Source of the DNA: Pempheris klunzingeri
Lineage: Eukaryota; Chordata; Actinopteri; Acropomatiformes; Pempheridae
NCBI RefSeq assembly: GCF_042242105.1
Contig: NW_027254970.1
Location: 1-64,000, forward strand
DNA: 64,000 nt
Direction: 5' to 3'
Part shown: piece after piece, positions 36,021 to 60,800 of the stretch
Layout of the letters: each line of letters starts with the position of its first letter
Position numbering within the stretch: the first letter of the stretch is position 1
Notes under the pieces: generated by a model
The model's database searches: none
What the model saw: only the letters and a program-made list of their open reading frames with translations
Told to the model about the DNA's origin: nothing
Program-made: the position numbers and the translations under genes

Positions 36021-39000
36021 TTTGTGTGTCCATCACTTTGAGTTCCCCCTTTGACATTATACATATTAATCTGATCCTTTCTTAACATAAAAATATTGAC
36101 ACAAGTAGCTTTAAAGTAGAACCCCAAAATTAAGACGTCACATCACATTTTCACACCTTGCTTTGCCATTCAACTATTTTAAGCTTGAATGGGACAACCG
36201 AGAGGAGTAAATATATATATGTGTATATGTAGAAACATTAAAACTCCTTTTTTGCCGACAGATTGTAATAATTACAGGCAGCGACCAATACAAAAATAAC
36301 TAATTTTGCTTTAATCTGAGTAAGCACACACTTCTCAACTCCTGAATAAAGAAATAAAAAACACAAGCTCCCTAGCAATGATTTAAGTCTTGGTTTACAG
36401 GGTGACTCACTGTCTTGCCTGTGGAACAAGAAAACAGACAAAACAGAAGCATTGACTATTTCAAAGTTCAATTCACTGATTCGCTGTTCACTATGCTACC
36501 TCAGCTAGCCACCATGTGACCATGAACTGCTGTGTACGTCATACAGACAGTTCCTTGCTAAAACAGGAAACTACTCAGCACAAACTCAGTTCCACCAAGA
36601 GGGAGCAAGGAGACACTGCTGTAAAAATTACCAGCATCCACAAAGGTAAAGATTTCACTCTTTAAAATGTAAATGCTGTATAAGGAGGAGATAACCAAAG
36701 CTGTCCGATTATCAGTTTATCCCAGGCTATCCCATCTAATATGGATGATGTATGTCTGATTATTTCTGTCTGTGTGTGTGACTGTATGCCTGCAAGTATT
36801 GTTGTCCCGGTCTATGTATTGCCAGTGAAGCATGCCTGTTTTTGAGGCAAGAAGTGTCTGAGATGTGTTAAACGTCAAAGAGGCCATGCTTCCTCGGATA
36901 TCCCTTTGATGTCATCTGAATCCCCTGCTCTACAGTCACAGTCTGAGTGTGTGCGTTCATGTGTGTGCATGCTCCAAATTTGCCCAGCATGACGGCATCC
37001 TCAGCGACCTAGTAAACATTCTATTATAGAGTTATCACCATCACATCTACGGACACTAAGTGTGCTCACAGGAGCTATAAAATCTATTAATGACAGGCTG
37101 TCCTGGGGATAAAGAAAGACAGAGTCACAGGTATGCAGAGCCTAGCCCTGTAAGGACAACCATGATATAGTCCCACATGGCCAGACCTATCTCTACACTT
37201 TGTTTTAAGCTGTTCCAGTGCTGGAGAAAAGTCTGGTTGGACCCATTATCCTTTTGGTGTAGGAGAAAAACGCTCTGGCTTGTTTGTATTTCTTCAAACC
37301 AATCACAATCATCTTGGGCAACATGGCATAATAGCCTCATCTTGTGCACGGGGAGGCAAGCCCTGGCATTAAAATGGCTTAATCCAAGTAAGAGACAAAG
37401 CCACATAAAACCGTATGTCGAGTATGTGATACAACTTTAACTGTTAAAAAAGACAAACAAAACTTGGTGATCGGTGTTCTCGTGGTAAAGCCTGCCAATA
37501 CTTAAGCTCTTGAGTAGCTCACTGGACTCATTAAAACCACTGATGACTGAATAGCTCTATGTGGCTCTTTCACAACGTTATTAAACAGAAATCATAGAAG
37601 GTCAATTTTAGTCAAAGTCAATTTTAAACCAGTGGTGGATGCTGGTGCCAAAGATGTGCTAAATAAACTCTCACTTGTTGTATCACATAATGGCAGGGAC
37701 TTTGAAAATGGTATCACACATATAGAGGAGGGAGAGGAGAATTCTGACATATTCAGGGTAAGGGTACATGTGTGTGTGAGCATTTTTGCATCTGCACAAG
37801 CACAAACTTTCCCTCAGTGTTCATGACTTTTTCTGCACCCTTTGTAGTGGGTGGGGGGGTCGACAACAGGCCCCGACACCTTCTCTGAGAGCTAGCCAAA
37901 CGTTTCAGGAGCTTCTGGAGTTCCAACGCCGCTGTGTTTGTTCAAGGCAGTTCATCTCTGTCAGCAGATCTAAATTTACAGGACAATAAATTATCGCAGA
38001 TCTGGTTCTCTGGACACACGCGCACACACATTGTGGCTTTTCTGTCCCTGGAGCACGGTGTATTTTTAGGGTCTGTGTTGTATTGTGACCTTTCATTAGA
38101 TTTATAGATAACGCTACTGGATTTTCAGCTGATTATTATCTAACAGCCACTCCAGCCTGGTCCTTTTATCACCACGGCTACTTAACATGCAGAAATTATG
38201 ACAGCATCGAATCCATCCACAATAAGTTATCCTGCAGGAATTAAATACATTTTTTATAATGTAAACTGCCCTTTTCAGAAAAACACTTACAGCGAACTCC
38301 AGCCATGCAAGTAATGAACAGTTGCTTCTGAGGAGCAAAGGAAGTAGCATATCATTGTCATAATAATGCAAAACCTTGTACGGAGAAGTTTAAGGTGGAT
38401 GACTAGGGGTGCAATGCATTTAACTTTTACACTGAGGACCACTGTTCTCACCCAGTCTTCAACCATGACCCTAATCTTCACCTGACCTTAGCAGTAGTTT
38501 TACTTGCCTAAACGAGACAGAACAGCGCAGCACGCTGTGTTGTTGAGGATATGTTGTTTAGGTACCGGTGAGACATGAAACATGATCCAGGGGGTCAAGT
38601 TTGAGTAGCTGATTAATGCATTTAAAGACTGGCTTTACAATCTGAACAGTATATGACACCATCTATTAGTAAGACATGATGCTGGATACTGTAACAGTCT
38701 ACATCCCTCCCTAACTTGCTTCATTTGATCTCCTTTTTGTCTTCGTTGTTCTTCCACCTTTGTTCATATTCCCTCAGACCCGGTGTTGACTGCCATCAGT
38801 ATGGGAACTCAGCCAGGTCCGACAACAGGTTGTCCTCCCCACTGCACCCTGACAGAGGATGGGAATACACACTGAGCTCATCCCTGACTGGTGACAGCCC
38901 ACAGGGGACACATTACTGGGCCATTAGTCCAACTCTTCCACCTTCAGCGCATGCCTCTGGCTTGCCCTTGGTTCATTCAGCCCATTCCCTTTTCTCCCTT

Positions 39001-40053
39001 CAACTTTCCTTTCAGAAATAATCCTAAGTAATTATAATGTATCAACACAGAAATCAATTGGATTAGTCCAAAACCGCCTCTGTAAATCTCACCTTTATCC
39101 CTCCTTCACCCAAGTGCAGCGTTTAAACATAGTAACCCCCGTCAGTACTTTTCCTCTGAGGAGATGGTTGCCAGATTGGACCTCGTAGATCAGGGCAAAC
39201 TTTTCCTCCAACTGACGAGAAGGCACTTGACTCTGTTATTGTTTATGAGGAGAAAGCTGGGGTCAAGTTCACTGGCTGGGAGAGAGGCAGAAAGGGAGAC
39301 AGAGAAAGTCCATTCCAGCTCCAGCCCCATGAGAGAGAGCATAACTCTGCTGTGTTTGTGCTTCCCTAATTCCTTTTGATTTAGCAGAAAATTGTGAGCT
39401 AAGCTGCAGTGTGCAAATGCTCACCAGAGCTTAGCTTCTTTACCTCACCTCACGGCCTCTCACAAACCTGCATCCACTCTAGTCTGTGTGTTTGTGCATG
39501 TGATTGTCTCTGAAAACATTCAAAAGTGTGTGTGTGTCCCATTCTGACAGCAGCCTAAGCAGATATACAAATGTCTCTAAAGGAGCTTAGCTTTAACAGC
39601 AGCTTTGGCATAAACACTAGAACTGTTTTCTCAAGCTTTTGATGAAATAGCAGTTTGCGACAGCTATAGCTAATTCTAATAGTTTCAATTCCGAAAGGGA
39701 TTTTCCTGATTTGTTTACTTGTTTGTTAGTACTACTGGGTCAGCTGAATCAACTGTGGTATTCTTAATCCAATATCTCAAACTCCCCAGAGAGGTTCAAG
39801 TCTACGCTGATAAAAAAAAAACTGTGTGAATTGGTGTCTGTAAACAAGTCAAGCAGTCGTTTTTTGAGTTTGAGAAAGGCCTTTGGATACTTAAAGTAGG
39901 TTTCAATCTGAAAGGAGCCATTCAAGGACAAAAAGAAAAATCTGAGATTTGACGATGGATGACACCTGACTGCCAAGCCTGAAGACAACCTGAAGACACA
40001 CACACAAATGTGTGGGAAAAGAAGGTAAGGATGGTCGCTCTCTGGGGACAGCG

Positions 40054-40056
<3 letters not shown>
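36021..40056. other. Intergenic desert upstream of wnt2b
   Basis: About 4 kb without a supportable exon. Short TG/CA runs occur (36770, 38020, 39520). This is the 5' flank of wnt2b and may contain distal enhancers. The reading frames here are short and show no recognisable domain. Confidence 0.4.

Positions 40057-40122
<66 letters not shown>
40057..40122. repeat. (TG)n microsatellite
   Basis: 33 uninterrupted TG units about 1.5 kb upstream of the wnt2b start codon. Confidence 0.97.
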
Positions 40123-40124
<2 letters not shown>

Positions 40125-40859
40125 TTATTCAAGCGCTGTCTCAGCACTCTCTCTTACACATGTGGTTCATATTTAAGCCATAGTGCTGTTCCACTGGACG
40201 ATTTTGGCTCTGTTCTCCCATTCCCACATTCCCTGCTTTTTTCTCTGTCTTTTATTTCTGCTGTGCTTTGGGTGGTGCATATCTGCAGGCATGACAAATA
40301 TTCAAGTATCTTTTGATAATAACTTAAACGATGTCACAGATTTACTTTATCGGGGGCGGCACAAATCAACTAAATTCATCATAATGTAAGCGTGCCAGGT
40401 TTAGCCAAAGGCAGGTTGAATTACCTCTAAGGTCTTTGTTATGCAGAAATGTGAAAGGTGTATTTGAGGAACAGAGGAAGTACAATCACATGCAAATCTA
40501 GTGGATATGATAGTGTTGATTCTAATTATTAATACAACATGATTATGGAAATAACATATTAGATAAAATAATATCTGTGTGAATACCATTCCCACTGTAC
40601 TAGATCTGTGACTGCAATTAACAATAATCATATTGGTGCACGTAGGCCATCAGCTCTCTCATTATTTTTCTACACATATATGACTGAATTTTGCAGCACT
40701 TTACATTACATATGGAAAGTGCACTTTTTTTGTCAAAACATTACTTTTAAATGTGAAAAACCACATTTTTCCTGTGATTTAATTTTCTGGTTTTTACTGG
40801 GTTGTAAAATGAAGGCGCCATCATTGGTTACAATAATTTCTGCCTGTGGTTACAGATGA

Positions 40860-41043
40860 ACTCCTCACATTAGGACCATCTGGACCTCAACAGCATCATC
40901 ACCCCAGCACCAACACACACACACACGCAGGAACGCACCTCTCTCCATCCATCCCTCTTTAATATCTCCTTCGTAGTCAAACTCTGTAACCCCTGCATCT
41001 GCCCAATGGGCGAGAGGAGCTGTCAGCAGCGAACCCTCCCTCA

Positions 41044-41079
<36 letters not shown>

Positions 41080-41587
41080 CCCTCTCTCTCGCTCTCTCTC
41101 TCAGCTCTGACTCTCTCAGCGCACTGATAAAGGAGAGGTCCGGTGCGAGCATCCGACCCAGCACTGAGTCACACAGCCGACAGAACTGCAGCGAGCCTCC
41201 CATCCGCCAACCTTTGGCTCCAGCGGTGACTCAGATCACAATTCTGCCTCTGAACTAAGCAAAACCCAAGGATAAGTGTTCGGGGAGCTGACTGGAGGGG
41301 TGAAATAGCCGACACTTGTTGCACGTCTCGCCAGGTAGACCTCCTGGTCGGCAGTGAGAGGTGGTGCTCGGTGGAGAGTCTGTTGCGCACATGGCACCGA
41401 AAACGCGCTCCTCACACTCCTGACAGTCGCGCTATTGCTATGGAGCCACACACTGGATAATGAGGCCTACCCACTGAATGGGTGCTTAACCTACTTCACA
41501 TCAAACCTTGTCTGTTAAAGTTGGGCATTTTCTTCTGAAATCTGATTTTTTGGGGGGGAAGGAGGGATTTTTTGGTGGTTGAAAACC
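40860..41587 (+). promoter_or_regulatory. wnt2b 5' UTR and proximal promoter region
   Basis: This stretch runs up to the wnt2b ATG. A (CT)n/GAGA tract lies at 41046-41102. Beyond it the sequence becomes GC- and CpG-richer (41135-41440), as expected around a developmental gene promoter. No clear TATA box was found, and the start of transcription cannot be set from sequence. Confidence 0.45.
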
Positions 41588-53213
<11,626 letters not shown>

Positions 53214-54108
53214 GGACACACCCTTTCTGCCCCCTGTAATGCAACCCCACCCCTTTCCCCTTTACAGGACATCCTGTGGAACATGGCATTCTGGGAAAGT
53301 TTGTCCGAAAGTGCTCTGCGTCTCCGCCCTCCCCTGCCCCCACCTCAGTTCATCATGCATGGCTTTTCTACCTGTCTCTGTGAAAGCACTAGAATTCAGT
53401 ACCCATCAATATGAATTAATACCTATTAGCCCCCATTTGTGAATGGCCGTGTGACTGAATTCCTGGGATCAGACGATGAACGGTGAAACCAGCGAACTCT
53501 TGGGTTTTTGGTGGATTGGGCTTTTATCAAAGATTCAGTCCAGATGGCCTTTTTTTCTAGCGTGTGGTTCTGGGTTAAAATGGTTTGCTGCTTTCATCAT
53601 GCTTTAAAGACACATTTTTACATTAACTGAGCCTTCAAACGTATCCAGTATTATTACAAAAACATCATATACTCACATAATTTTCTTTCTTTTTTTGGGG
53701 AAATTCACTTTTATCTGCCAAAAATGAAAACATGGTAGGACTTTGGGAAGTAGCTTGACAAGTGCACTTTGAGAAGTGGACATCCAAACATAAGTTTGGC
53801 TGTGTATGGCCAAACAGAAGTCCAGGCAGAGGACTTCAAGGGAGGACAAGGAGATGGACACCGGATGAAAAAATGGACGAATGCGTCATGGGAACTTTGA
53901 ATGCAAATGTAAAAAAAAAAAAGAAAAAAAGAAAAAAAAAAAAACCTGTTTAAAGTGATTTATTTAAATTGTAAAGTGTTGTTTCATTTCTCATCTGCAG
54001 ATGAGACTGCACTACATTGGCTGACATGAGTAGGAGAAGAGCACTGCCATTATTATGATTATACAGTGTACTCTAGTTTTCAGTGTGTAATATGACTGAC
54101 TGCCGCTG
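53214..54108 (+). other. Probable wnt2b 3' UTR with an A-rich tract
   Basis: Sequence after the wnt2b stop. An interrupted A-tract lies at 53911-53944. No AATAAA was found in the first 900 bases, so the polyadenylation site is not placed. An ATTAAA near 54595 is one possible signal. Confidence 0.4.
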
Positions 54109-54151
54109 ACAAGAAGAAGAAGGAGAAGAAGAAGAAGAATAAGGAGGAGGC
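54109..54151. repeat. (AAG)n trinucleotide repeat
   Basis: Imperfect GAA/GGA triplets over about 43 bases, about 900 bases after the wnt2b stop. Confidence 0.85.
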
Positions 54152-54779
54152 GGTCACACATAACCACAACATCAGACAGATTTCACTTCTCTGCTCTCCA
54201 GCTTGCTTGTATAACATTGTGTATATTGCCTTATCTAAACAGATGTTCATATGAAATATATGGTGCATTAGTATGACACTGGAATCTTTGTTTTTTGTTC
54301 AGACCGACAAACATAGAGGTTGAAGGCAAGAACGAGACTTGATAGTGCCAACAGCGCAGAACTAATCGTTGTGATGACTGCGCAGGGTATTCAGTAAGTT
54401 CTGTTCTACAACTAGTGTTATTCCCATCACACACACACACTCACACACATGTATACACACCATGGCTGCTTTTCACCAGCATGAGTTGAGAGACACTGGG
54501 GCAGTAATAATACAATCTATGTCAGTAACAAAGGTTGATTCTGTGTGAGTTGGGGTGGGGTGCGCTATATCAGTCAAGGGGAGGGAAGTGTTTGATTAAA
54601 GGGCCAACCTAAACCCCAACCCCTGCTGGCCTCATCCCACCCCTCACTATGTGGAATTCCAGGTGGGTCCCAGGCTAATGACTAGATGGCTGTAATTACC
54701 CGGGGCTGTTGATAGCTGGTGATTGGACATGGTCGTGCCACAGAGGACCTAGTGTGGGCTCCTGCTGGGACCACATTTA

Positions 54780-54810
54780 ATCAAAGGCTTCTTGGCCAGC
54801 TTATCAAAGG
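54780..54810 (+). promoter_or_regulatory. Paired TCF/LEF sites downstream of wnt2b
   Basis: ATCAAAGG occurs at 54780-54787 and 54803-54810, same strand, 23 bases apart (about two helical turns). ATCAAAG is the core bound by TCF/LEF factors, the nuclear effectors of Wnt/beta-catenin signalling. The surrounding 54600-54830 is unusually GC-balanced and repeat-free, with homeobox-like TAATGA and TAATTA cores. A regulatory role is inferred. Confidence 0.4.
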
Positions 54811-57800
54811 GAATACTTTCCAGCAATCTTCTCTGCATCAGCCCCCTCTGCTCCCCAGACTCTCAGTCCAGTTCAGTCTCTGTTATATTAGAGCCGAGAG
54901 ACTCCTGATAATGTGAATTCAAAAAGACAACGCACACAAGCGCAACCCTAAGACAAAGTAGTGTGTAAACCCAACTGCATAGATGCCTATTTGGAGAGGC
55001 CAAATGACACAGCATTAATTTATTGCCTTTTTACTCAGCATATCTGTACTGTCTTATGACACTATTACATTTTTCTGTCAGGTTTTACCCTGTAGATTGT
55101 GTTTGTCAACGTGCCCTGGTGATAAGATCCTGTCTCCTTACCCAGGCTTGGGACAGGACGCAGCCACGTTCAGGCCGGATTGAACACACTGATTCTATGA
55201 CATCTGCCCTGGAGATACCTTAATGCAGGAAGCAGTCAGAAATGTACAGTACAGAAGAACAACTGAGATGAAAACACTGAACTCTCCTTAGTGTCTTCAA
55301 TTGACACAATCTTTTTTTTTTTTTTTGAAAATGGGACATCGCCTTATAATCACAGTTTTTGATGCACCAATATTAGGCTACTCATGATTCACTCAGCAGT
55401 TTAAAAAAAAAAGAAAAGAAGAACCCTCAACATCCTAGAAGTGGTGTCTGAGTAGCCACGGGAGGCCCATATTGTTAGATAAGATAAGCTTTATTATCCC
55501 TCAGGGTAATATTATCAAGCAATTCCAGTCATTGAGACTATTCTAGTGCCAGCATCCTATGGCAGTCTATCTGTGTCCTGGATGCCAGGCTGAGAGCATT
55601 CCTGTTACAGACTATCACAGGCAAACCATTAGTCTTCACAGCTGGCAGGCAGCGCTGTGGGCGAGGGAGGTTGTACTTACCCAGGACACAGAAATGGCAT
55701 CAAGCAACAAAGGAGATTTAAAAGTTAATTCTAGTTTATCCCAAAAACTTTTTTGTAGCTTTGGCTATCAGTTCTATTGGTTATGATAACATTGTACTCA
55801 CTGAGTAAATTATTGGGATCTGGGACTGGGAGTGGTGACATTACTACAAAGAGGTCCGATAGGACAAGAAACAGGAGCAGTCAGTTTTTCTGTGCAATGG
55901 CGATTTATTATTATTATTATGTAATTACAGACATAACATGTGCGTTAACTTGGTTTTACTTCAAGATGAAGTGGTTTAGATAATCAGTTGGATTGTTCAC
56001 AGCTTGTTTGTACGTCTTGACTGCTTCCGATTAATTTCCCCACTGTAGTAATGTTGCCATGTTCTTGGATTTCAGCAATTAACTTAGTGTGTTATCATAA
56101 CCAACACTGGTCAAAGCTGAAAAATGAGACCGAAATTGTAATAAATCAGAATCACTCAAGGCCAAGTAATCTGACTGGGCCCTCAGCTCAGCAGCTTTGT
56201 GGTAAAATCACAGGCACAAGTGGAACAAATCAAATTGTGGCTCATTTGAATATTCTGTATTTTTTGTTGAAAAGTGAAGGTTGCGCAGTTGTTGAACACA
56301 GTACAAACTAAACGGGTACACTGACACACACGTTGGACTGTTGCCACACAGACAGACACACAGTGCGCCATTCATTTATTCAACATTGTCACAGTTATTC
56401 TGAACTGTGTCACCCTTTTTTTTCCACACTTGTTCTATATTCTCTCCCTCCGTCTCCCACCCCAGTGTCTCCATACCATTGACAGTTATGTAAATTTATC
56501 AACCATATGTCCAGGCTGTAATGCATGTCAGTCTGACCTTTGGTTGTCAAATAACAACAAGCCTGAGAATAGAGGATGGACTTCACAGCCTGTGTGACAG
56601 CTGACCGTCACATCTAGCTCTAAAATGAAGCCTCACTTGAGAAATAGAAACTAAAGGAGTGTGAGAGGACAGAAGGAAGACAGCAAGGCAAATGGATGGA
56701 TGAAGGTAAGAGAGAAATGTCTAGGGTTACTTAGAGACCTAGCGGGCATGTTTATCAGAAGATCTTAATCTGAGCAGAAAGAACCGCGTTCCCCACAATT
56801 CATCATCATTACTCGCCCCACCTGCCACCTCCGTCTGACCGCCACCCTCCACCTCCCTCCTCCTCCTTCGCTCTGATACAGATTTCTGTGTGTGGGAATT
56901 TAGCCGGAGACCCCACCAACAACTGCCCCATAACATTCACCTTGGGGTGGTCTGGGTGTGTCGGCCATGCGATCTGTTTCGCACACATATTCACATGTAC
57001 ATACCTGCAGGCGAGGATAGGACCCCTCCCCACCCCAGTGCCCCCTGAGCTCACCTATCACCTGTCTGGTGAAACCCTCAGTGTGTTAGCAAGCCTTTCT
57101 GCTCTGTCACTCACTGTTTGTGTCCAGAAAGTGCATACAAACATACAAGTGTGTGTGTGTATATGTGTGGTGGGATGAGTTTACCCCTCAGGGCCGGTAG
57201 AAGCTGGGTCATTTTTTTTCCCAGAGGTTGGAAGAGGAGTCTAGGGAGGTCAGGGGTCATAAAGTTTAGGTGTATCAACAGAGAACCTTCAGCACTATGA
57301 ATGCTCACCACTGATCCGTCGCCTGTTGACACCTCCTAAACATTAACGGCTTGTTCATGTAGCTAAGCTCCTCTCTGGCTGGCAGGCAAAGAGGTGAACC
57401 TATTCAGAAGAACACCTGCTCTGCTGGATTTAAAATCTGGCCTACAGTGTAGCTGCCTACAGTGTCAACTCTTCCATTCATTTTTCATCCTTTCGGTCTG
57501 CCTCTATTTGATGAGGTGGGTGTCAGCTATTAGGTATTAGGTGGTGCAGCTTTGTTGGGAACAGGTTTGGGTTGGGAGGCTGTGGGAGCAGTAGGACGTG
57601 CAGATTTATTAGGGAGCTCAGACTAATATTTACGTGACCTGCCAGGACCCGAGGGGTGTAGAGACACAGAGGGAGAGAAAATATGGGTTTGCACAGAGGG
57701 AAAAAGGGGATTTCAACACAAAACACTTATCTCCTGAAAGCTACAGCAAAAAAATGTCCACCCATTACCCCCCAGGCCCTCAACTTTCACTAACTTCCAC

Positions 57801-60800
57801 CTTTGCTCTGTCGTCTCCTATAATGCTTCACAGCAATACATTTGGATAGCATCACAGTAGTGCCTCTATAATATACTGCAGCAACTGCGGTTCTCCTTCA
57901 CTCAAAGTATTAGTCCAACAGGAAACTGGTTGCCAAATCAATTCTTTGATCTGGCAAGTTGCAAGAATAAAATTGTAATTTTCCCTAACAATTCCTTAGT
58001 CTTCATTGGCAGGGCAGTATTTCAGCAATCACTCACCACTGCATGTAAAACATTTCCGGTGCTTCTATAATTGCTCCAACTGCTGACACATACAACCCCA
58101 TGTAGGTTGACCTCAATGAATTTTCCGTGAATAGAAAGCCTGGGTGACCTGACACAGCACTAATTTGTCATCCCTAATTTATCTTGTGATATAACTTGCT
58201 CGCTGCAAGCCCAGAAGTCAAGCTTAGCGTTGGGAAGCAGAATATTCCACAGGTTCGACTCAATGACAGCCACCATTAGGGTTAAAAGGACAAAGACTGT
58301 AGTTGTGCTGAACTTGAGTCGGACATTTAGACAGTCGCAGTGGACCTTCTCCGTGCAAGGTGTGGGATGCCATGTGACGAGGTTTGTATATGCGTGTGAC
58401 AGTGTGAGTGTGTTTATCTCCCTCCCTGTGTGGGAATTTACAGACACACCTCGCAAGGCACAAACAACAGTGACCTGGTAAAATAGTCGAAATTCCACCA
58501 ACATACCAGGGAATCTGGGGGTTTGGGCTGACAATACACACTGACACATACACACACACACACACAGACAACGAGAGACAGAGGTGTGGGAAACGGGAGA
58601 GATACAGGGTCAGGGTCAAATTGTGTAGGCCTCACAGACATAGATACCAGTGAGTGATACCAGCTGACACACACTGATGCTGACACTAACAGTGATACTG
58701 CGGCTACCTGAGTGACAGTGATAGATAGCGCCGAACCATCCCAGCGTGAACACACAATCAAACCGAAACTCATCCCTGTGACTTTTAATCAGCACATACT
58801 GCGCCAAAGGGTGGTACACTCTGACTCCTCAAACGTCTACCACTTGGGGAAAAAAATATCACAGTACCAGATGCCAGTCTAAACACAGAAAAAAAACAAA
58901 CATAAGGCCGTAGCCAAATGGGTGAAAGGTGAAAGCATCTACTGGGGTTGTCTACCTGTACTCAAACATGCTTACAACTGTGTGTTTATTGTTGCTTAGA
59001 GTTGAGTAGATGTGTTTACCACATCACTGAAGCCAACATCCCACTCCCAGTCTCCAAGACTCCTCACCTTTAATAACACAAACCACTAAAGATACAACAA
59101 GAAAGATAAATTCACTCATACAACAAATCCCTAAGTCACACCACGCAAACAAACACTCTCCATGTGGAATGTTGGAGACTGTCTTGTTTGTGTTTAGAGG
59201 TGCAGCTTTCTCCAGTTTTCATCTTCCTGGAGTATACTGTGTGTTAAATTGGCCCAGATGTAGAATAATTGAAACTTGGGATCATCTTTGTCTTCATATT
59301 GACCATCAGAGTGCTGGTGCCACAACAAGCCTCCACACCACCCCCGGCTGGGCTTCACCTTCTACCAGCACAGAGACAGCTGATGGAGAGCAAGGACACA
59401 GTACAGTAGCCTCAGTTGCTCAGTAAACACTGGTAAACAGAGCAAGCACTCGGCATGAAATGGAGGAATACTGCGCACAAAACATTTACACAGAGCTGCC
59501 ACGGGAACGATATCATTTCAGTTTTACAATAAAGTGCTGGTGAAACAAAAACAACAGAAGGAAACTCATCTGTCCCTCTCTCCATTCAGAGTGACTTGTT
59601 TATGCTTCGGCATCCCACTCTCTCTGAGGAGATAATTTAATCAAGTCTAATAGAGCTTTCACAAAGGCTTAACCCAGTACAAATGCTACAAGACCTAAAT
59701 CTAGAGCCTGGTCTCATATATTCTTATATATCTAAAATTGTCAATAAATGAAATAAAAAACTCCATGTCAATAAATGAGAGGTTTCAGTCTTACTATCTG
59801 CACTTTGTTAACAGAGATTTGATCTTTCATTTTGAAATCTGAGCTAAATGAGATAAATGAAACAATCTTTTTCTATGTTAATGTTAATTTTCATCATCAA
59901 AATCATTTTAAAGAAATTTAGGCATTATAATAGAAAAGATCAGATTACACAATAATGAGCATACACACAAATATTCCCAACAAAACTAAATGTGTGTGTA
60001 ATATATGAGAAATATTGTACAATAATAATACTATACCAACCATAATCTGTATAACAAAAGCTCAGGAGAGAAGGGAAGCAGTCAGATCACATTGGTATGG
60101 CAGTGCCTAAAGGAAATTGTACTCTTTGATTGCTATTTTAATTATACCCACTGTGAGCTAGAGAGGCTGTGACACGCCACACCTTGTTTTGGCAATACCA
60201 TGCTGAGTCCACATCCCCCTCCAGTAACTAAAGCCAACTACTCACAGTGTTTTGACTCCTCTTGTGCAGAGGCTGTAGGAGGGAGGCGGCAGCAGCACCA
60301 ACCTCACTGTTCAAATTGTACATTATAGATCATACATCTAGCACATTAACATGTATGAAAGGACGTACACACCCATGCTCGCTGTACATGCAAACACCCA
60401 TTTACACCAGGTACACGCATACAAACAGTGGGTGTAGAAACATGCATCACTCTTATACCGTATGTTGCAAGGTCTCACGGTCCCCCTTATGTTAGAAAAA
60501 GCTATTTCTGAGTTACTGACAGACCAGCTACTCTATGCACACATACATACTGTATACAAAGACTGAAATTAGCTAATCAAATCCTACTTAAAACGGTCTT
60601 TGTGACAAATATGTTGATATAAAGATAAAGAATGGTGGAATGGTACAACACCTGGAAAATGGTTTTCATCCTAGCTACTCAGGACTGATAAATGTCAACA
60701 ATGTGCATGACTTAAAGATATTTTATGCATGTGAGCAGCATGATTTTGTTCTCTCTATTGACAGTACTATAATGATGCTCACATCTTCATTATTGGCTCG

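Noticed and set aside
41046-41102. (CT)n tract considered as a GAGA-type promoter element
   Set aside because: It is a simple repeat. There is no independent sign of function beyond its position upstream of wnt2b.
55478-55520. Sequence resembling the tail of a dispersed repeat (AAGCTTTATTATCCCTCAGG)
   Set aside because: Too short to assign to a family or give ends, so not listed as a separate element.
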